NCBI RefSeq assembly: GCF_023721755.1
Contig: NZ_JAMDLH010000006.1
Coordinates: 186,001 to 250,000, forward strand
Length of the DNA stretch: 64,000 nt
Source: Pleomorphomonas sp. NRK KF1
GTDB taxonomy: Bacteria; Pseudomonadota; Alphaproteobacteria; Rhizobiales; Pleomorphomonadaceae
Direction: 5' to 3'
In this document: piece after piece, positions 56,671-64,000 of the stretch
Layout of the letters: each line of letters begins with the position of its first letter
Numbering within the stretch: position 1 is the stretch's first letter
The notes under the pieces: model-generated
What the model saw: only the letters and a program-made list of their open reading frames with translations
The model's database searches: none
Told to the model about the DNA's origin: nothing
Made by a program: the position numbers and the translations under genes

Positions 56671-57714
56671 ATGGTGGCGGCGCGCGCCCAGGAGGCCGAT
56701 CGCCTCGTTGCGCGGCCGCCGCAAGACGTAACCTTCTATCTGGTCTACGGTCCGGATACCGGGCTTGTTTCCGAGCGGGCGAGAACGATCGCCAAGGCCT
56801 TCGCCGATCCCGGCGACCCCTTTGCTCTGGTCCGGATCGAGGCATCGGAACTCACCGCAAATCCCACCCGGCTTGCCGACGAAGCTTACGCGGTTTCGAT
56901 GTTCTCGAGCCGAAGGGCGATTCTGCTGCGCGACGGCGGCCGCGCCGACCTGGCCGGTCGGGTCCGTCCGCTGTTCAAGGAGCCACCGGCCGATACGGCA
57001 ATTGTCGTCGAGGCGGGAGACCTCAAGAAGTCCAGTCCGCTCCGGGTGCTGTTCGAGCAGGAAAGCCGAGCCTACGCCATTCCTTGCTTCGCCGATGACG
57101 AACGATCGATCGGCGCATTGGTCGACGAGGAAGTAAAGGCAGCCGGTCTGTCCATTTCTTCCGAGGCCCGCACGCTTCTCGTCTCTCTTCTGGGGGGCGA
57201 CCGGCTGATGACGCGCGGCGAGATCCAGAAACTCTGCCTGCACGCCCATGGCACGGGAGCTATCTCGATTGCCGACGTCGAAACGCTGATCGGCGACAGT
57301 TCCACCTTCGCCATCGACGAGGTGATCGATGCGACTGCGGGCGGGGCATTGCCGGCACTGGTGGAAGGTCTGGCCAAGGCGCGGGCCGAAGGGGTCGATG
57401 CCGGCCAGATCGCCGGCGCGGCTCTGCGACACTTCATGCTGCTCGACGAGTTGCGCGCAGCGGTCGATGGTGGCGTTTCCCCCGGCGACGCTGTGAACGG
57501 CGCCCGGCCGCCCATTTTCTTCAAGCGCAAAGGCCGGGTGGAAACGGCCCTTGGGTTGTGGTCGCCTGCAAGGCTTGCGCGGGCGATCATCGTGCTTGGC
57601 GAGGCGGCACGCGATGCCCGTCTCAACTCGACGCTTGCCGCCGATATCGTCGGCGAGACGCTTCTGACGCTCGCCCGCGCCGCCGATCAGGCGGCTGGTC
57701 GTCGCCGCCGATAG
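56671..57714 (+). CDS. holA: DNA polymerase III delta subunit
   Basis: HolA is the clamp-loader subunit that opens the sliding clamp. The 347-residue protein fits the family in length and layout: an N-terminal RecA-like fold (FYLVYGPDTGLVSERARTIA), a middle lid, and a C-terminal helical collar (AGAALRHFMLLDELRAAVDG; LARAIIVLGEAARDARLNST). In related genomes it is often beside parB; here parB is 30 kb away. It is convergent with a Nudix gene 3 bases downstream. Confidence 0.93.
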   Translation: MVAARAQEADRLVARPPQDVTFYLVYGPDTGLVSERARTIAKAFADPGDPFALVRIEASELTANPTRLADEAYAVSMFSSRRAILLRDGGRADLAGRVRPLFKEPPADTAIVVEAGDLKKSSPLRVLFEQESRAYAIPCFADDERSIGALVDEEVKAAGLSISSEARTLLVSLLGGDRLMTRGEIQKLCLHAHGTGAISIADVETLIGDSSTFAIDEVIDATAGGALPALVEGLAKARAEGVDAGQIAGAALRHFMLLDELRAAVDGGVSPGDAVNGARPPIFFKRKGRVETALGLWSPARLARAIIVLGEAARDARLNSTLAADIVGETLLTLARAADQAAGRRRR

Positions 57715-57717
57715 GTA

Positions 57718-58290
57718 TCAGACCGGGCCTATATGGCCGAAAGCATCCAACACGCGAGTGTATTGTTGCCTCCGATGCAGGGGCGCCAAGGACGGTAGCT
57801 CGGCGAGTGGCCGCCAGCGCCATTCGAGGAACTCCGGCGGTTCTTCCGTGTGGGCGGCCGCTACCGTGATTTCATCCTCCACGCCCGTAAAGCGAAAAGC
57901 GACCCAGCGCTGTCGCTGGCCGCGGAAGGGATGCAGCTTGTGGATTCTGGCGCCGCGGGCCGGAAAGTCATAGCTCCACCAGTCGTCGGTAACGGAAATC
58001 AGCTCGGTGCTGGTGACGCCGGTCTCCTCCCAGAGTTCTCGCCGTGCCGCCGCGACGATATCCTCTCCGGGATCGATTCCGCCCTGCGGCAACGCCCAAT
58101 CGGCTCCCTCCGAGAAGACTTCGGGATCGGGCCAGCCGAATGGATTGGCGAAAGCCTTGCCGCAGAAGACCAGCCCTTGCGAGTTGAACAGGCAGATGCC
58201 GACATTCGGGCGATAGGGAAGATCGGGCAGGAGGGGTTCGCGCTCGGCCGGATCCGGCGGGGCGACTGCGGCCGGAAGACGGCCGGTCAC
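57718..58290 (-). CDS. RppH-type Nudix hydrolase (second copy)
   Basis: RppH enzymes remove pyrophosphate from mRNA 5' ends or cleave dinucleoside polyphosphates. The 190-residue protein has an intact Nudix box, GGIDPGEDIVAAARRELWEE, after LPYRPNVGICLFNSQGLVFC, and the RppH-type tail. A Pro-rich 25-residue N-terminal extension precedes the core. The GTG start at 58290 overlaps the stop of the upstream Nudix gene by 4 bases (GTGA), which decides the start; the long open frame to 59442 is a shadow of the deacetylase gene. Confidence 0.88.
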   Translation of the reverse strand: MTGRLPAAVAPPDPAEREPLLPDLPYRPNVGICLFNSQGLVFCGKAFANPFGWPDPEVFSEGADWALPQGGIDPGEDIVAAARRELWEETGVTSTELISVTDDWWSYDFPARGARIHKLHPFRGQRQRWVAFRFTGVEDEITVAAAHTEEPPEFLEWRWRPLAELPSLAPLHRRQQYTRVLDAFGHIGPV

Positions 58291-58793
58291 GCGGGCACCG
58301 CCAAAGCGGCGAAAGCGGTCGCGATCTGCTCGTAGATCGGCCGCTTGAAGGGCACGACGAGGCTCGGAACCTCGGACAGCGGCTTCCAGGCCCAGCGGGA
58401 GAATTCCGCCGGATGGGCGCCGCCGCCTGGATGGAGAATGTCGATCTCGCCGTCTTCGCCGAGAAAGCGGAAGGCGAACCATTTCTGCGTCTGGCCTCGC
58501 CACTTCTTCTGGAAGCGCCCGGTGGCGAGATTGTCGGGTACCTCGTAGCGAAACCACTCGGGCGCTTCGCCCAGTAGTTCGACCGAACGTATCGACGTTT
58601 CTTCCCAAAGCTCGCGCCGAGCGGCTTCGAGAGGGGTTTCGCCGTTGTCGATGCCCCCTTGAGGCATTTGCCAAGGCGTTGCGTCCGGGATGCCCTCGAG
58701 GTCGGCCCGGTGGCCGACGAAGACGAGGCCGGCGCGGTTGATCAGCACGGCCCCGGCGCAGGGGCGATAGGGCAGGTCGGCGCGGGAGGTCAT
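58287..58793 (-). CDS. rppH: RNA pyrophosphohydrolase RppH
   Basis: RppH starts mRNA decay by converting 5'-triphosphate ends to monophosphate. The 168-residue protein has the family start DLPYRPCAGAVLINRAGLVF, PWQMPQGGID, the Nudix box GGIDNGETPLEAARRELWEE and QKWFAFRFLGEDGEID. It lies 8 bases after the deacetylase gene and is coupled to a second Nudix gene. The full Nudix box and usual length make this the better RppH of the two. Confidence 0.93.
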   Translation of the reverse strand: MTSRADLPYRPCAGAVLINRAGLVFVGHRADLEGIPDATPWQMPQGGIDNGETPLEAARRELWEETSIRSVELLGEAPEWFRYEVPDNLATGRFQKKWRGQTQKWFAFRFLGEDGEIDILHPGGGAHPAEFSRWAWKPLSEVPSLVVPFKRPIYEQIATAFAALAVPA

Positions 58794-58801
58794 GAAGCGT
58801 C

Positions 58802-59923
58802 TCAGTTCTGCTGTGGTACGGCGGTGATCGGCACAAGGGTGATGCCGCGTCCGTCAAGGCCGCTTGTCCATCCGGAGAGCGTCTTGAGCGTTGCCGGTCG
58901 GGCGCTGGCAACGCCCACCGCGAGCCCGCGCGTGCGGGCGATTTGCTCGAGCTGGGCCAGACGACCGGCGATTTCGGTAGGGGTCGGCACGGCGTCGATG
59001 ACGAGATCGGCCTTGGCGAACTCCGTCTTGAACTTGCCGGCCGATTGTTCGGCGACGCTGCGCGGTGAACTGCCGTCATCGAGATAGAGGAGGCCGCGCA
59101 ACGCGATCTCCTGCATGACGGGGTCGAGGGCGGCGGCCTCGGATGTGAAGCGGGCACCCATGTAGTTGACGACGCCGACATAGGTGGTGATGCGCCCCAT
59201 GACGCGGTGCAGGTTCTCGATGTTCTGGCGTGCGTCCTTGCCGACGAGCAGCGTGTTCTCGCCGGGGTCGTTGTCCGGATAGTCAAAGGGCTCAAGCGGC
59301 ACCTGCAACAGCAGTTCGTGCCCATCCTGGCGCGCCTTGGCGGTCCAGCGGTCGAGACTGGCGCCATAAGGCGCGAAGCCGAGCGTGACTTCGGGGGGCA
59401 GAACGTTGAGCGCTTCCTGCGTTCCGGTCTGGCTGAGGCCAAGATCGCCGACCACTATGGCGATCTTAGGGGAGGCGCCGACGAAGCCCGGCACTGGCCG
59501 GGCGTAGACGTCGGCCGGGCGGCGACCATCGGCTCCGACGCGCGGCAACGGGCCGAAGGGCGAGGTTTCGATGAGGGCAGTGTCGGCTTCGACGGGCAGG
59601 GCCACGGCGATCTCCGCGCCCGAAGGCCCTTCCAGCGTCACCCCTGCCTCCGGCTGTGTCTCGTCCGGTGGCGGCAGAAGTTCTCCGGTGCCGGATTTTA
59701 CGCCGACCGTTGCGATGTCGGCCCGAGCATAGCCGGTTTCGGAGGTCTCGATCTTGGCGCGCGCATAGGGCTCGCCGCCGAGCGGGTCGTTCACGACCAT
59801 CAGCCAGACGGCAAGGCCGGCAAAGAGGCAAGCCGTGACGACGGCGGCGATGGCGCCCACCGGCACGCGAAACTTCCGGCCGCCGGAGCCGCCGAAGCCG
59901 AGAGGATTGGTGAGGTCGTTCAT
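58802..59923 (-). CDS. Divergent polysaccharide deacetylase family protein
   Basis: The 373-residue protein has one N-terminal membrane helix (VPVGAIAAVVTACLFAGLAV), a Pro/Glu-rich linker and a C-terminal NodB-like barrel (KIAIVVGDLGLSQTGTQEAL; LLLQVPLEPFDYPDNDPGEN; YLDDGSSPRS). The catalytic metal residues are not those of classical NodB deacetylases, hence the name. It is usually found next to envC and ctpA, suggesting a role in envelope or septal peptidoglycan; this is an inference from context. Confidence 0.9.
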   Translation of the reverse strand: MNDLTNPLGFGGSGGRKFRVPVGAIAAVVTACLFAGLAVWLMVVNDPLGGEPYARAKIETSETGYARADIATVGVKSGTGELLPPPDETQPEAGVTLEGPSGAEIAVALPVEADTALIETSPFGPLPRVGADGRRPADVYARPVPGFVGASPKIAIVVGDLGLSQTGTQEALNVLPPEVTLGFAPYGASLDRWTAKARQDGHELLLQVPLEPFDYPDNDPGENTLLVGKDARQNIENLHRVMGRITTYVGVVNYMGARFTSEAAALDPVMQEIALRGLLYLDDGSSPRSVAEQSAGKFKTEFAKADLVIDAVPTPTEIAGRLAQLEQIARTRGLAVGVASARPATLKTLSGWTSGLDGRGITLVPITAVPQQN

Positions 59924-60014
59924 GGCGCGAAGTCCGGCTGCAGGCGACTGCTCTGATTCGGTCCCTCGGAGCTTAGTTCAATCCCGGGCGGCACGGTATG
60001 CCGCCGAAACGCGA

Positions 60015-60039
60015 CGGGCCGGAGATCTTCTCCGGCCCG
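60015..60039 (-). terminator. Hairpin after ctpA
   Basis: CGGGCCGGAGA (60015-60025) pairs perfectly with TCTCCGGCCCG (60029-60039). The 11-bp stem lies 22 bases beyond the ctpA stop on the minus strand, with a weak T run (CGTTTCGG) after it. Confidence 0.6.
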
Positions 60040-60061
60040 GCATCTCTCGTGGCTCCTTGGC

Positions 60062-61393
60062 TCAGTTGGCGACGGGGTCGTTGCCCTTGGGCGGGAACGC
60101 GGCGTTGGCCTGCAGCCCGCGCAGTAGATCGAGCGCCAGGTTGAGCTGCTTGTCGTCCTTGGGATCCGGCGGCACGTAGGCCTGGCTGCCGGAGGCCTCG
60201 GTCCCCTCGGTCTCGCTCTTGAGGTGGCCCTTCAGCGATGCTTCGCCCTTGGTTTCGGTTATCTGGTTCTTCAGGTCTTCGGGAAGATCCTGAAGGACCT
60301 CGATGTCCGGATGGATGCCCTTGGCCTGGATGGAGTTGCCCGACGGCGTGTAGTAGCGGGCGGTGGTCAGACGGATGGCGCCATTCGAACCGAGCGGGAT
60401 GATGGTCTGCACCGAACCCTTGCCGAAGGAACGGGTGCCGAGGATGGTCGCCCGGCGATGGTCTTGCAGCGCTCCGGCGACAATTTCGGACGCCGAGGCG
60501 GAACCGCCATTGATCAGCACGATCACCGGCTTGTTTCCGACCAGCTCGCCGGTCTTGGCGGCATAGCGACGGGTGTCGTTGTCCTGACGGCCGCGCGTCG
60601 AGACGATCTCGCCCTTGTCGAGGAAGGCATCGGAGACGGCGATCGCCTGATCGAGCAGGCCGCCCGGATCATTGCGCAGGTCGAGCACGTAGCCCTTGAG
60701 CTTGTCCTCGGGAACCGCGGCATTGATCTTGTCGATCGACGTCTTGAGGCCGTCGAAGGTTTGGGCGGTGAACTGGGAGATGCGGATATAGCCGACATCC
60801 TCCTTCACCTCGTAGCGCACCGACTGCATCTTGATGACGTCGCGAACGATCTTGACGTCGAAGGGCTTGTCGGTACCGCGCGCAACGGTAAGGGTGATCG
60901 ACGAATTGACGGGGCCGCGCATCTTGTCGACGGCGTCGTTGAGGGTGAGGCCCTTCACGTCGGTACCGTCGATGGCGGTGATCAGATCGCCCGCGCGGAT
61001 GCCGGCTTTGGCGGCGGGCGTATCGTCGATCGGCGTCACCACCTTGACGAGGCCGTCCTCCATGGTGACCTCGATGCCGAGCCCGCCGAACTCGCCCTTG
61101 GTCTGGACCTGCATGTCCTGGTAGCTCTTGGCGTTCATGTAGCTCGAGTGCGGATCGAGCGAGGTCAGCATGCCGTTGATGGCCGCCTCGATCAGCGCCG
61201 GCTCGTCGGGCTCTTCGACGTAATCCGACCGGATGCGCTCGAACACGTCGCCAAACAGGTTGAGCTGACGGTAGGTGTCGACGCCGGCGGCCACGGCCGA
61301 CCCGAAGCCGGGAAGACGGTGTTCGAGGGTCAGGGTGGTGACGCCGGCACCGATAACGGCGCCCGCTGCGAGTAGCGACAGTTTTCTGATCAT
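60062..61393 (-). CDS. ctpA: Carboxy-terminal processing protease CtpA (S41 family)
   Basis: CtpA is a periplasmic serine protease that trims or degrades envelope proteins, including peptidoglycan hydrolases in other bacteria. The 443-residue protein has an N-terminal signal or anchor, a PDZ domain (GGLGIEVTMEDGLVKVVTPI; AGIRAGDLITAIDG) and the S41 core with catalytic Ser (NGGSASASEIVAGAL) and Lys (GTRSFGKGSVQTI). The ATG at 61393 overlaps envC by 4 bases, so its product may be regulated with EnvC. Confidence 0.95.
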   Translation of the reverse strand: MIRKLSLLAAGAVIGAGVTTLTLEHRLPGFGSAVAAGVDTYRQLNLFGDVFERIRSDYVEEPDEPALIEAAINGMLTSLDPHSSYMNAKSYQDMQVQTKGEFGGLGIEVTMEDGLVKVVTPIDDTPAAKAGIRAGDLITAIDGTDVKGLTLNDAVDKMRGPVNSSITLTVARGTDKPFDVKIVRDVIKMQSVRYEVKEDVGYIRISQFTAQTFDGLKTSIDKINAAVPEDKLKGYVLDLRNDPGGLLDQAIAVSDAFLDKGEIVSTRGRQDNDTRRYAAKTGELVGNKPVIVLINGGSASASEIVAGALQDHRRATILGTRSFGKGSVQTIIPLGSNGAIRLTTARYYTPSGNSIQAKGIHPDIEVLQDLPEDLKNQITETKGEASLKGHLKSETEGTEASGSQAYVPPDPKDDKQLNLALDLLRGLQANAAFPPKGNDPVAN

Positions 61394-62745
61394 CCGCTGA
61401 CCTTCCGATCCTGCGACGCGACCCACCAGGGAGAGGGGTCGATCGAAGTTCCACCTTTGCGAAATTCGACGTAAAGCACGGGTTGCGTAACGCTGGCATC
61501 CAGCACGGCCGCGCTGGCCAACCGCTGGTTTCCCATGACACCGACGGGCTCGCCCGTCAAAACAAATTGATCCAGCTGGACGTCGATCCTCTCCATGCCG
61601 GCAAGCACGACATGATAGTCGTCGCCGGCGTCGAGGATCAAGAGCTGTCCGTAGGACCGGAACGGACCGGCATAGACGACTCGGCCGTCGGCCGGCGACA
61701 CCACTCGAGCGCCAGCGCGGGTCGCGATCGATTGGCCCTGAGAGATGCCTCCAAGGCCGTTATCGTCGCCGAAAGACTGCAGATTGACGCCGCGTGCCGG
61801 CGGAATCAATCGCCCTTTGGCGTCGGCGAAGGCAATGGCCGGCCCAAGACGACTGCCCGTATTCGGCGCGGGCGCGACGGCAGCGGGCGATTCGGGCCTG
61901 GCTGCGGGAAGAGCCTTCTTCATGCCGGCAATCAGCTCTTCGAGGCTTCGGGCATTCTTTGCCAGTTCCTCGGCCTTCGCCTTCTCGGCTGCGAGATCGG
62001 CGGCGCGTGCCTCGCCTTCCTGCTTCTTCTTGTCGATGAGCAGCGTAAGGCGCTGGCGTTCCTCGGCGATGGAGGCGGCGTCGGCGCGAAGGCGATCGCG
62101 TTCGGCGGCGGCGCGGGTCCGCTCGGCGACGAGGGCGTCGAGATCTGACTGCAGCGCCTCCGCCTCAAGGCGGATCTCGGGCAGCACGGCCCCGAGCACC
62201 ACCGCGGAGCGAACTGCTTTCAGCGCATCTTCAGGGCTGACCACCAGTGCCGGCGGCGGTTGGCGGCCTATGCGCTGGGCGGTGGAGAGCACGGCGATCA
62301 GCACGTCGCGGCGGGTCGCGAGCGAGGCCCGGATTCGAGCCTCGTTCTCGGCCCCGCGAGCGAGACGCTCTTCACTGTCGGTGATCGATTGCTCGAGCGC
62401 CTGAACACGGGCGGCGGAGGTCACGAGTTGGTCGTGGAGCGCCTGCTGATCGCGCGAGAGGCTGGCAATTTCGGCCGCGATTTCCGCCTGCTTTTCCGCA
62501 GACAACTCCATGGCGTCGCGGAGTTTGGCAAGCTCTTGATCCTTCAATGCCCGCTCGGCCTGCGCTTGCTCGGAGCCGCCGGCAATGCCGGAGAGAGACG
62601 CCGGACGCATCAACTCGGTTGCCGGCGCAAAGGCCGTCGCCTCTGCCGGCAAACCATCCTGGGAAACGGCATGACCGGGCAACGCCGCCAGAAGGGCGGC
62701 GAGGACGAGGCGGCGGGTTCCGGAACGTCGCGTTTCGAGCGGCAT
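61390..62745 (-). CDS. EnvC-type murein hydrolase activator (M23 fold, degenerate)
   Basis: EnvC proteins activate septal amidases instead of cutting peptidoglycan themselves. The 451-residue protein has a signal peptide (LVLAALLAALPGHAVSQ), a long Ala/Glu/Arg-rich coiled coil (about 60-290) and a C-terminal LytM fold (ARVVSPADGRVVYAGPFRSY; YHVVLAGMERIDV). The first LytM zinc motif (HxxxD) is replaced by SQGQS and the last is only partly kept, so catalysis is unlikely. This is consistent with an activator. It is coupled to ctpA; a CtrA-like site lies upstream. Confidence 0.9.
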   Translation of the reverse strand: MPLETRRSGTRRLVLAALLAALPGHAVSQDGLPAEATAFAPATELMRPASLSGIAGGSEQAQAERALKDQELAKLRDAMELSAEKQAEIAAEIASLSRDQQALHDQLVTSAARVQALEQSITDSEERLARGAENEARIRASLATRRDVLIAVLSTAQRIGRQPPPALVVSPEDALKAVRSAVVLGAVLPEIRLEAEALQSDLDALVAERTRAAAERDRLRADAASIAEERQRLTLLIDKKKQEGEARAADLAAEKAKAEELAKNARSLEELIAGMKKALPAARPESPAAVAPAPNTGSRLGPAIAFADAKGRLIPPARGVNLQSFGDDNGLGGISQGQSIATRAGARVVSPADGRVVYAGPFRSYGQLLILDAGDDYHVVLAGMERIDVQLDQFVLTGEPVGVMGNQRLASAAVLDASVTQPVLYVEFRKGGTSIDPSPWWVASQDRKVSG

Positions 62746-62805
62746 GGACGGGATGAGCTGTCCGGTGGCGGTACGGTCGAGCGGTTGACCCTATCGGTCT
62801 TTCCG

Positions 62806-62821
62806 TTAACGCTCCGTCAAC
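62806..62821. promoter_or_regulatory. CtrA-like site, one mismatch, upstream of envC
   Basis: TTAA (62806-62809), seven bases, TCAAC (62817-62821); the consensus second half is TTAAC. It lies 60 bases upstream of the envC start, in the 100-base gap after rlmH. Confidence 0.4.
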
Positions 62822-62845
62822 CAAGGATGACGAGACGTCGGCGGG

Positions 62846-63328
62846 TCAGGCGCGGTGATAGGGGTGGCCGCTCAAAATGGTAACCGCACGATAGACCTGC
62901 TCTGCGGCGAGAATGCGGACGATCTGGTGCGGCCAGGTCAGCCGGCCAAAGGAAATGCGATGGCCGGCGCGAGACAGGAGTTCCTGGCCGTGACCGTCGG
63001 GTCCGCCGATCATCAGAACGGCGTTCGGTGTGCCACGGTCGCGCGCTTCACCCAGCATCTCCGCGAATCGCTCGGAGGTTGGCGACTCGCCGCGCTCGTC
63101 GAGGGCGATCAGAAGCGCGCCCGGCGGCAGGTCCGCAAGCAGGCCGCGTGCCTCCTCCTCCTTGCGCTGCATCGCTTCGCGCGCTCGGCTTTCGATGATT
63201 TCGCGGGCGGTGACCGAGGAAAAACCAATGGCTCGTCCGGCCTTGTCGGCACGATCGAGGTAGCGGTCGGCCAGCTCGCGCTCGGGACCGGCCTTCAGTT
63301 TTCCAACGGCGTGAATGGCGATGCGCAT
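62846..63328 (-). CDS. rlmH: 23S rRNA (pseudouridine1915-N3)-methyltransferase RlmH
   Basis: RlmH methylates pseudouridine 1915 in helix 69 of 23S rRNA. The 160-residue SPOUT protein has IAIHAVGKLKAGPERELADR, LDERGESPTSERFA, MIGGPDGHGQELL and the C-terminal YRAVTILSGHPYHRA. The ATG at 63328 fits the family start; one eight codons earlier is rejected. It follows rsfS on the same strand; rsfS-rlmH is a widely conserved pair. Confidence 0.95.
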   Translation of the reverse strand: MRIAIHAVGKLKAGPERELADRYLDRADKAGRAIGFSSVTAREIIESRAREAMQRKEEEARGLLADLPPGALLIALDERGESPTSERFAEMLGEARDRGTPNAVLMIGGPDGHGQELLSRAGHRISFGRLTWPHQIVRILAAEQVYRAVTILSGHPYHRA

Positions 63329-63492
63329 GGGTTTCTTCTGGTTCGGGCGCACGCCTGACCGGCGGGGCCAGCGGCCCCGCGTACCGGGGTCATCGAGAAG
63401 GGGCCGCTACCCAGGGAAACGCGGCATTGAAGAACGGACGGATCCGTCCAAGGCGTTCGCCGCCTGGGAAGGCTGAACCTTCAGGCCGTTCG

Positions 63493-63912
63493 TCAGCGGC
63501 GGCCGCTCGTTGGCGCCGGATCTGGCGCCCACATCTTTTCGAGATGATAGAACTCGCGCACTTCCGGGCGGAAGACGTGAACGATGATCGATCCCGCATC
63601 GATCAGCACCCAGTCGCAAGCCGGTTGGCCTTCGACTGCGACGGTGCCGAAGCCGGCATCCTTCAGGTCTTTCACCAGATGATCGGCGATGGCTCCGACG
63701 TGGCGGCTGGAACGACCCGTGCAGACCACCATGTGGTCGGCGATCGGTGTTTTGGCGGCGACGTCGATGTCGACGACATCCTCGGCCTTGGCATCGTCAA
63801 GGCTGGCGAGAATCGTGTCGAGCAGGGATCGCGGGGAAGGGGTGGCATCGCCGGAGAACGCGGCGACGTCGGCAAACGGATTGGCGCTGAAGGCGCCCTC
63901 GGTGAAGGGCAT
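63493..63912 (-). CDS. rsfS: Ribosome silencing factor RsfS
   Basis: RsfS binds L14 and blocks subunit joining when nutrients are scarce. The 139-residue protein has the Iojap-like core LDDAKAEDVVDIDVAAKTPI, HMVVCTGRSSRHVGAIADHL, EGQPACDWVLIDAGSIIVHV and the C-terminal REFYHLEKMW. About 25 residues precede the core, so the true start may be internal. A GC-rich inverted repeat (63362-63380) lies between it and rlmH. Confidence 0.93.
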   Translation of the reverse strand: MPFTEGAFSANPFADVAAFSGDATPSPRSLLDTILASLDDAKAEDVVDIDVAAKTPIADHMVVCTGRSSRHVGAIADHLVKDLKDAGFGTVAVEGQPACDWVLIDAGSIIVHVFRPEVREFYHLEKMWAPDPAPTSGRR

Positions 63913-64000
63913 GCTCAGGGGTGCACCTCATGAAGTGGTCCGTTATGTCCGGCCCCATGCCGGCAATCGCGGACGAATGAAAGGATGAACCTTGATGGTG
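63913..64000. other. Window edge, unassigned
   Basis: These 88 bases precede rsfS. On the minus strand one frame is open from the window edge until a TAA near 63944-63946 and could be the end of the next gene. In many bacteria that gene is nadD, but the fragment is too short to identify. Confidence 0.3.

Noticed and set aside
58291-59442. Upstream extension of the second Nudix gene to 574 codons
   Set aside because: The extra part overlaps rppH and the deacetylase in another frame; the GTG at 58290 gives the expected protein.
63362-63380. GC-rich hairpin between rsfS and rlmH as a terminator
   Set aside because: The 8-bp stem is good, but there is no T run on the transcribed side.

Overview
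The window is 64 kb of gene-dense, GC-rich DNA from the main chromosome of an alphaproteobacterium. Gene content and order (phoR-pstSCAB-phoU-phoB, ffh-rpsP-rimM-trmD-rplS, dapF-mtaB-ftsY, the hemE-linked origin, CtrA-type and GANTC-type sites) point to Hyphomicrobiales (Rhizobiales). A Pleomorphomonas- or Methylobrevis-like genus is possible, but I cannot prove it. I see no insertion sequences, prophage, CRISPR array, tRNA or rRNA. Nearly everything is core genome.

Layout. 1-9.6 kb: the end of a glutamine-synthetase-family gene, a polyphosphate kinase 2 gene, then the phosphate regulon (sensor PhoR, transporter PstSCAB, modulator PhoU, regulator PhoB) with a three-unit Pho box before pstS. 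9.7-12.6 kb: coaBC, dut, cysK. 12.5-16.8 kb (minus strand): a Nudix gene and the ppsR-maf-aroE-coaE-dnaQ run. 16.84-17.36 kb: the probable chromosomal replication origin between ppsR and hemE, with DnaA-box matches and two CtrA-type boxes. 17.4-26.6 kb (plus strand): hemE, hemJ, rho, mnmE, mnmG, rsmG, parA, parB. Two parS centromere sites flank mnmE, and a perfect DnaA box lies beside the perfect parS. Genes on the two sides of the origin point away from it, as expected for replication-co-oriented core genes.

26.7-36.3 kb: mostly minus-strand genes (MalY/PatB aminotransferase, VOC protein, YciB, LolA-like protein, cytochrome c maturation CcmC-CcmD-CcmG, FtsY, MtaB, a methyltransferase, DapF), with yggS on the plus strand. 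36.6-41.6 kb: ffh, chorismate mutase, rpsP, rimM, trmD, rplS, xth. 41.6-44.9 kb: a cyclic-nucleotide-domain protein, an OmpR-type regulator with no adjacent kinase, an L,D-transpeptidase-like protein and a UbiH-type hydroxylase. 45.2-47.7 kb: a nitrogen island, glnK-amtB-glnK, behind a sigma54-like promoter. 47.7-51.9 kb: a perfect CtrA-type box followed by an aminotransferase gene overlapping ftsK. 51.9-57.7 kb: a DUF523 protein, an NmrA-like protein, leuS-lptE-holA. 57.7-63.9 kb (minus strand): rsfS, rlmH, a degenerate EnvC-type amidase activator, the CtpA protease, a divergent polysaccharide deacetylase and two coupled RppH-type Nudix hydrolases.

The most informative signals are cis-acting: the origin with its CtrA and DnaA sites, the two parS sites with a GANTC cluster, the CtrA-type boxes before the ftsK operon and (weaker) the envC-ctpA operon, and the Pho box. 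Together they suggest that replication, segregation and division genes here share a Caulobacter-like CtrA/CcrM/DnaA logic. I did not find a clearly new multi-gene system.
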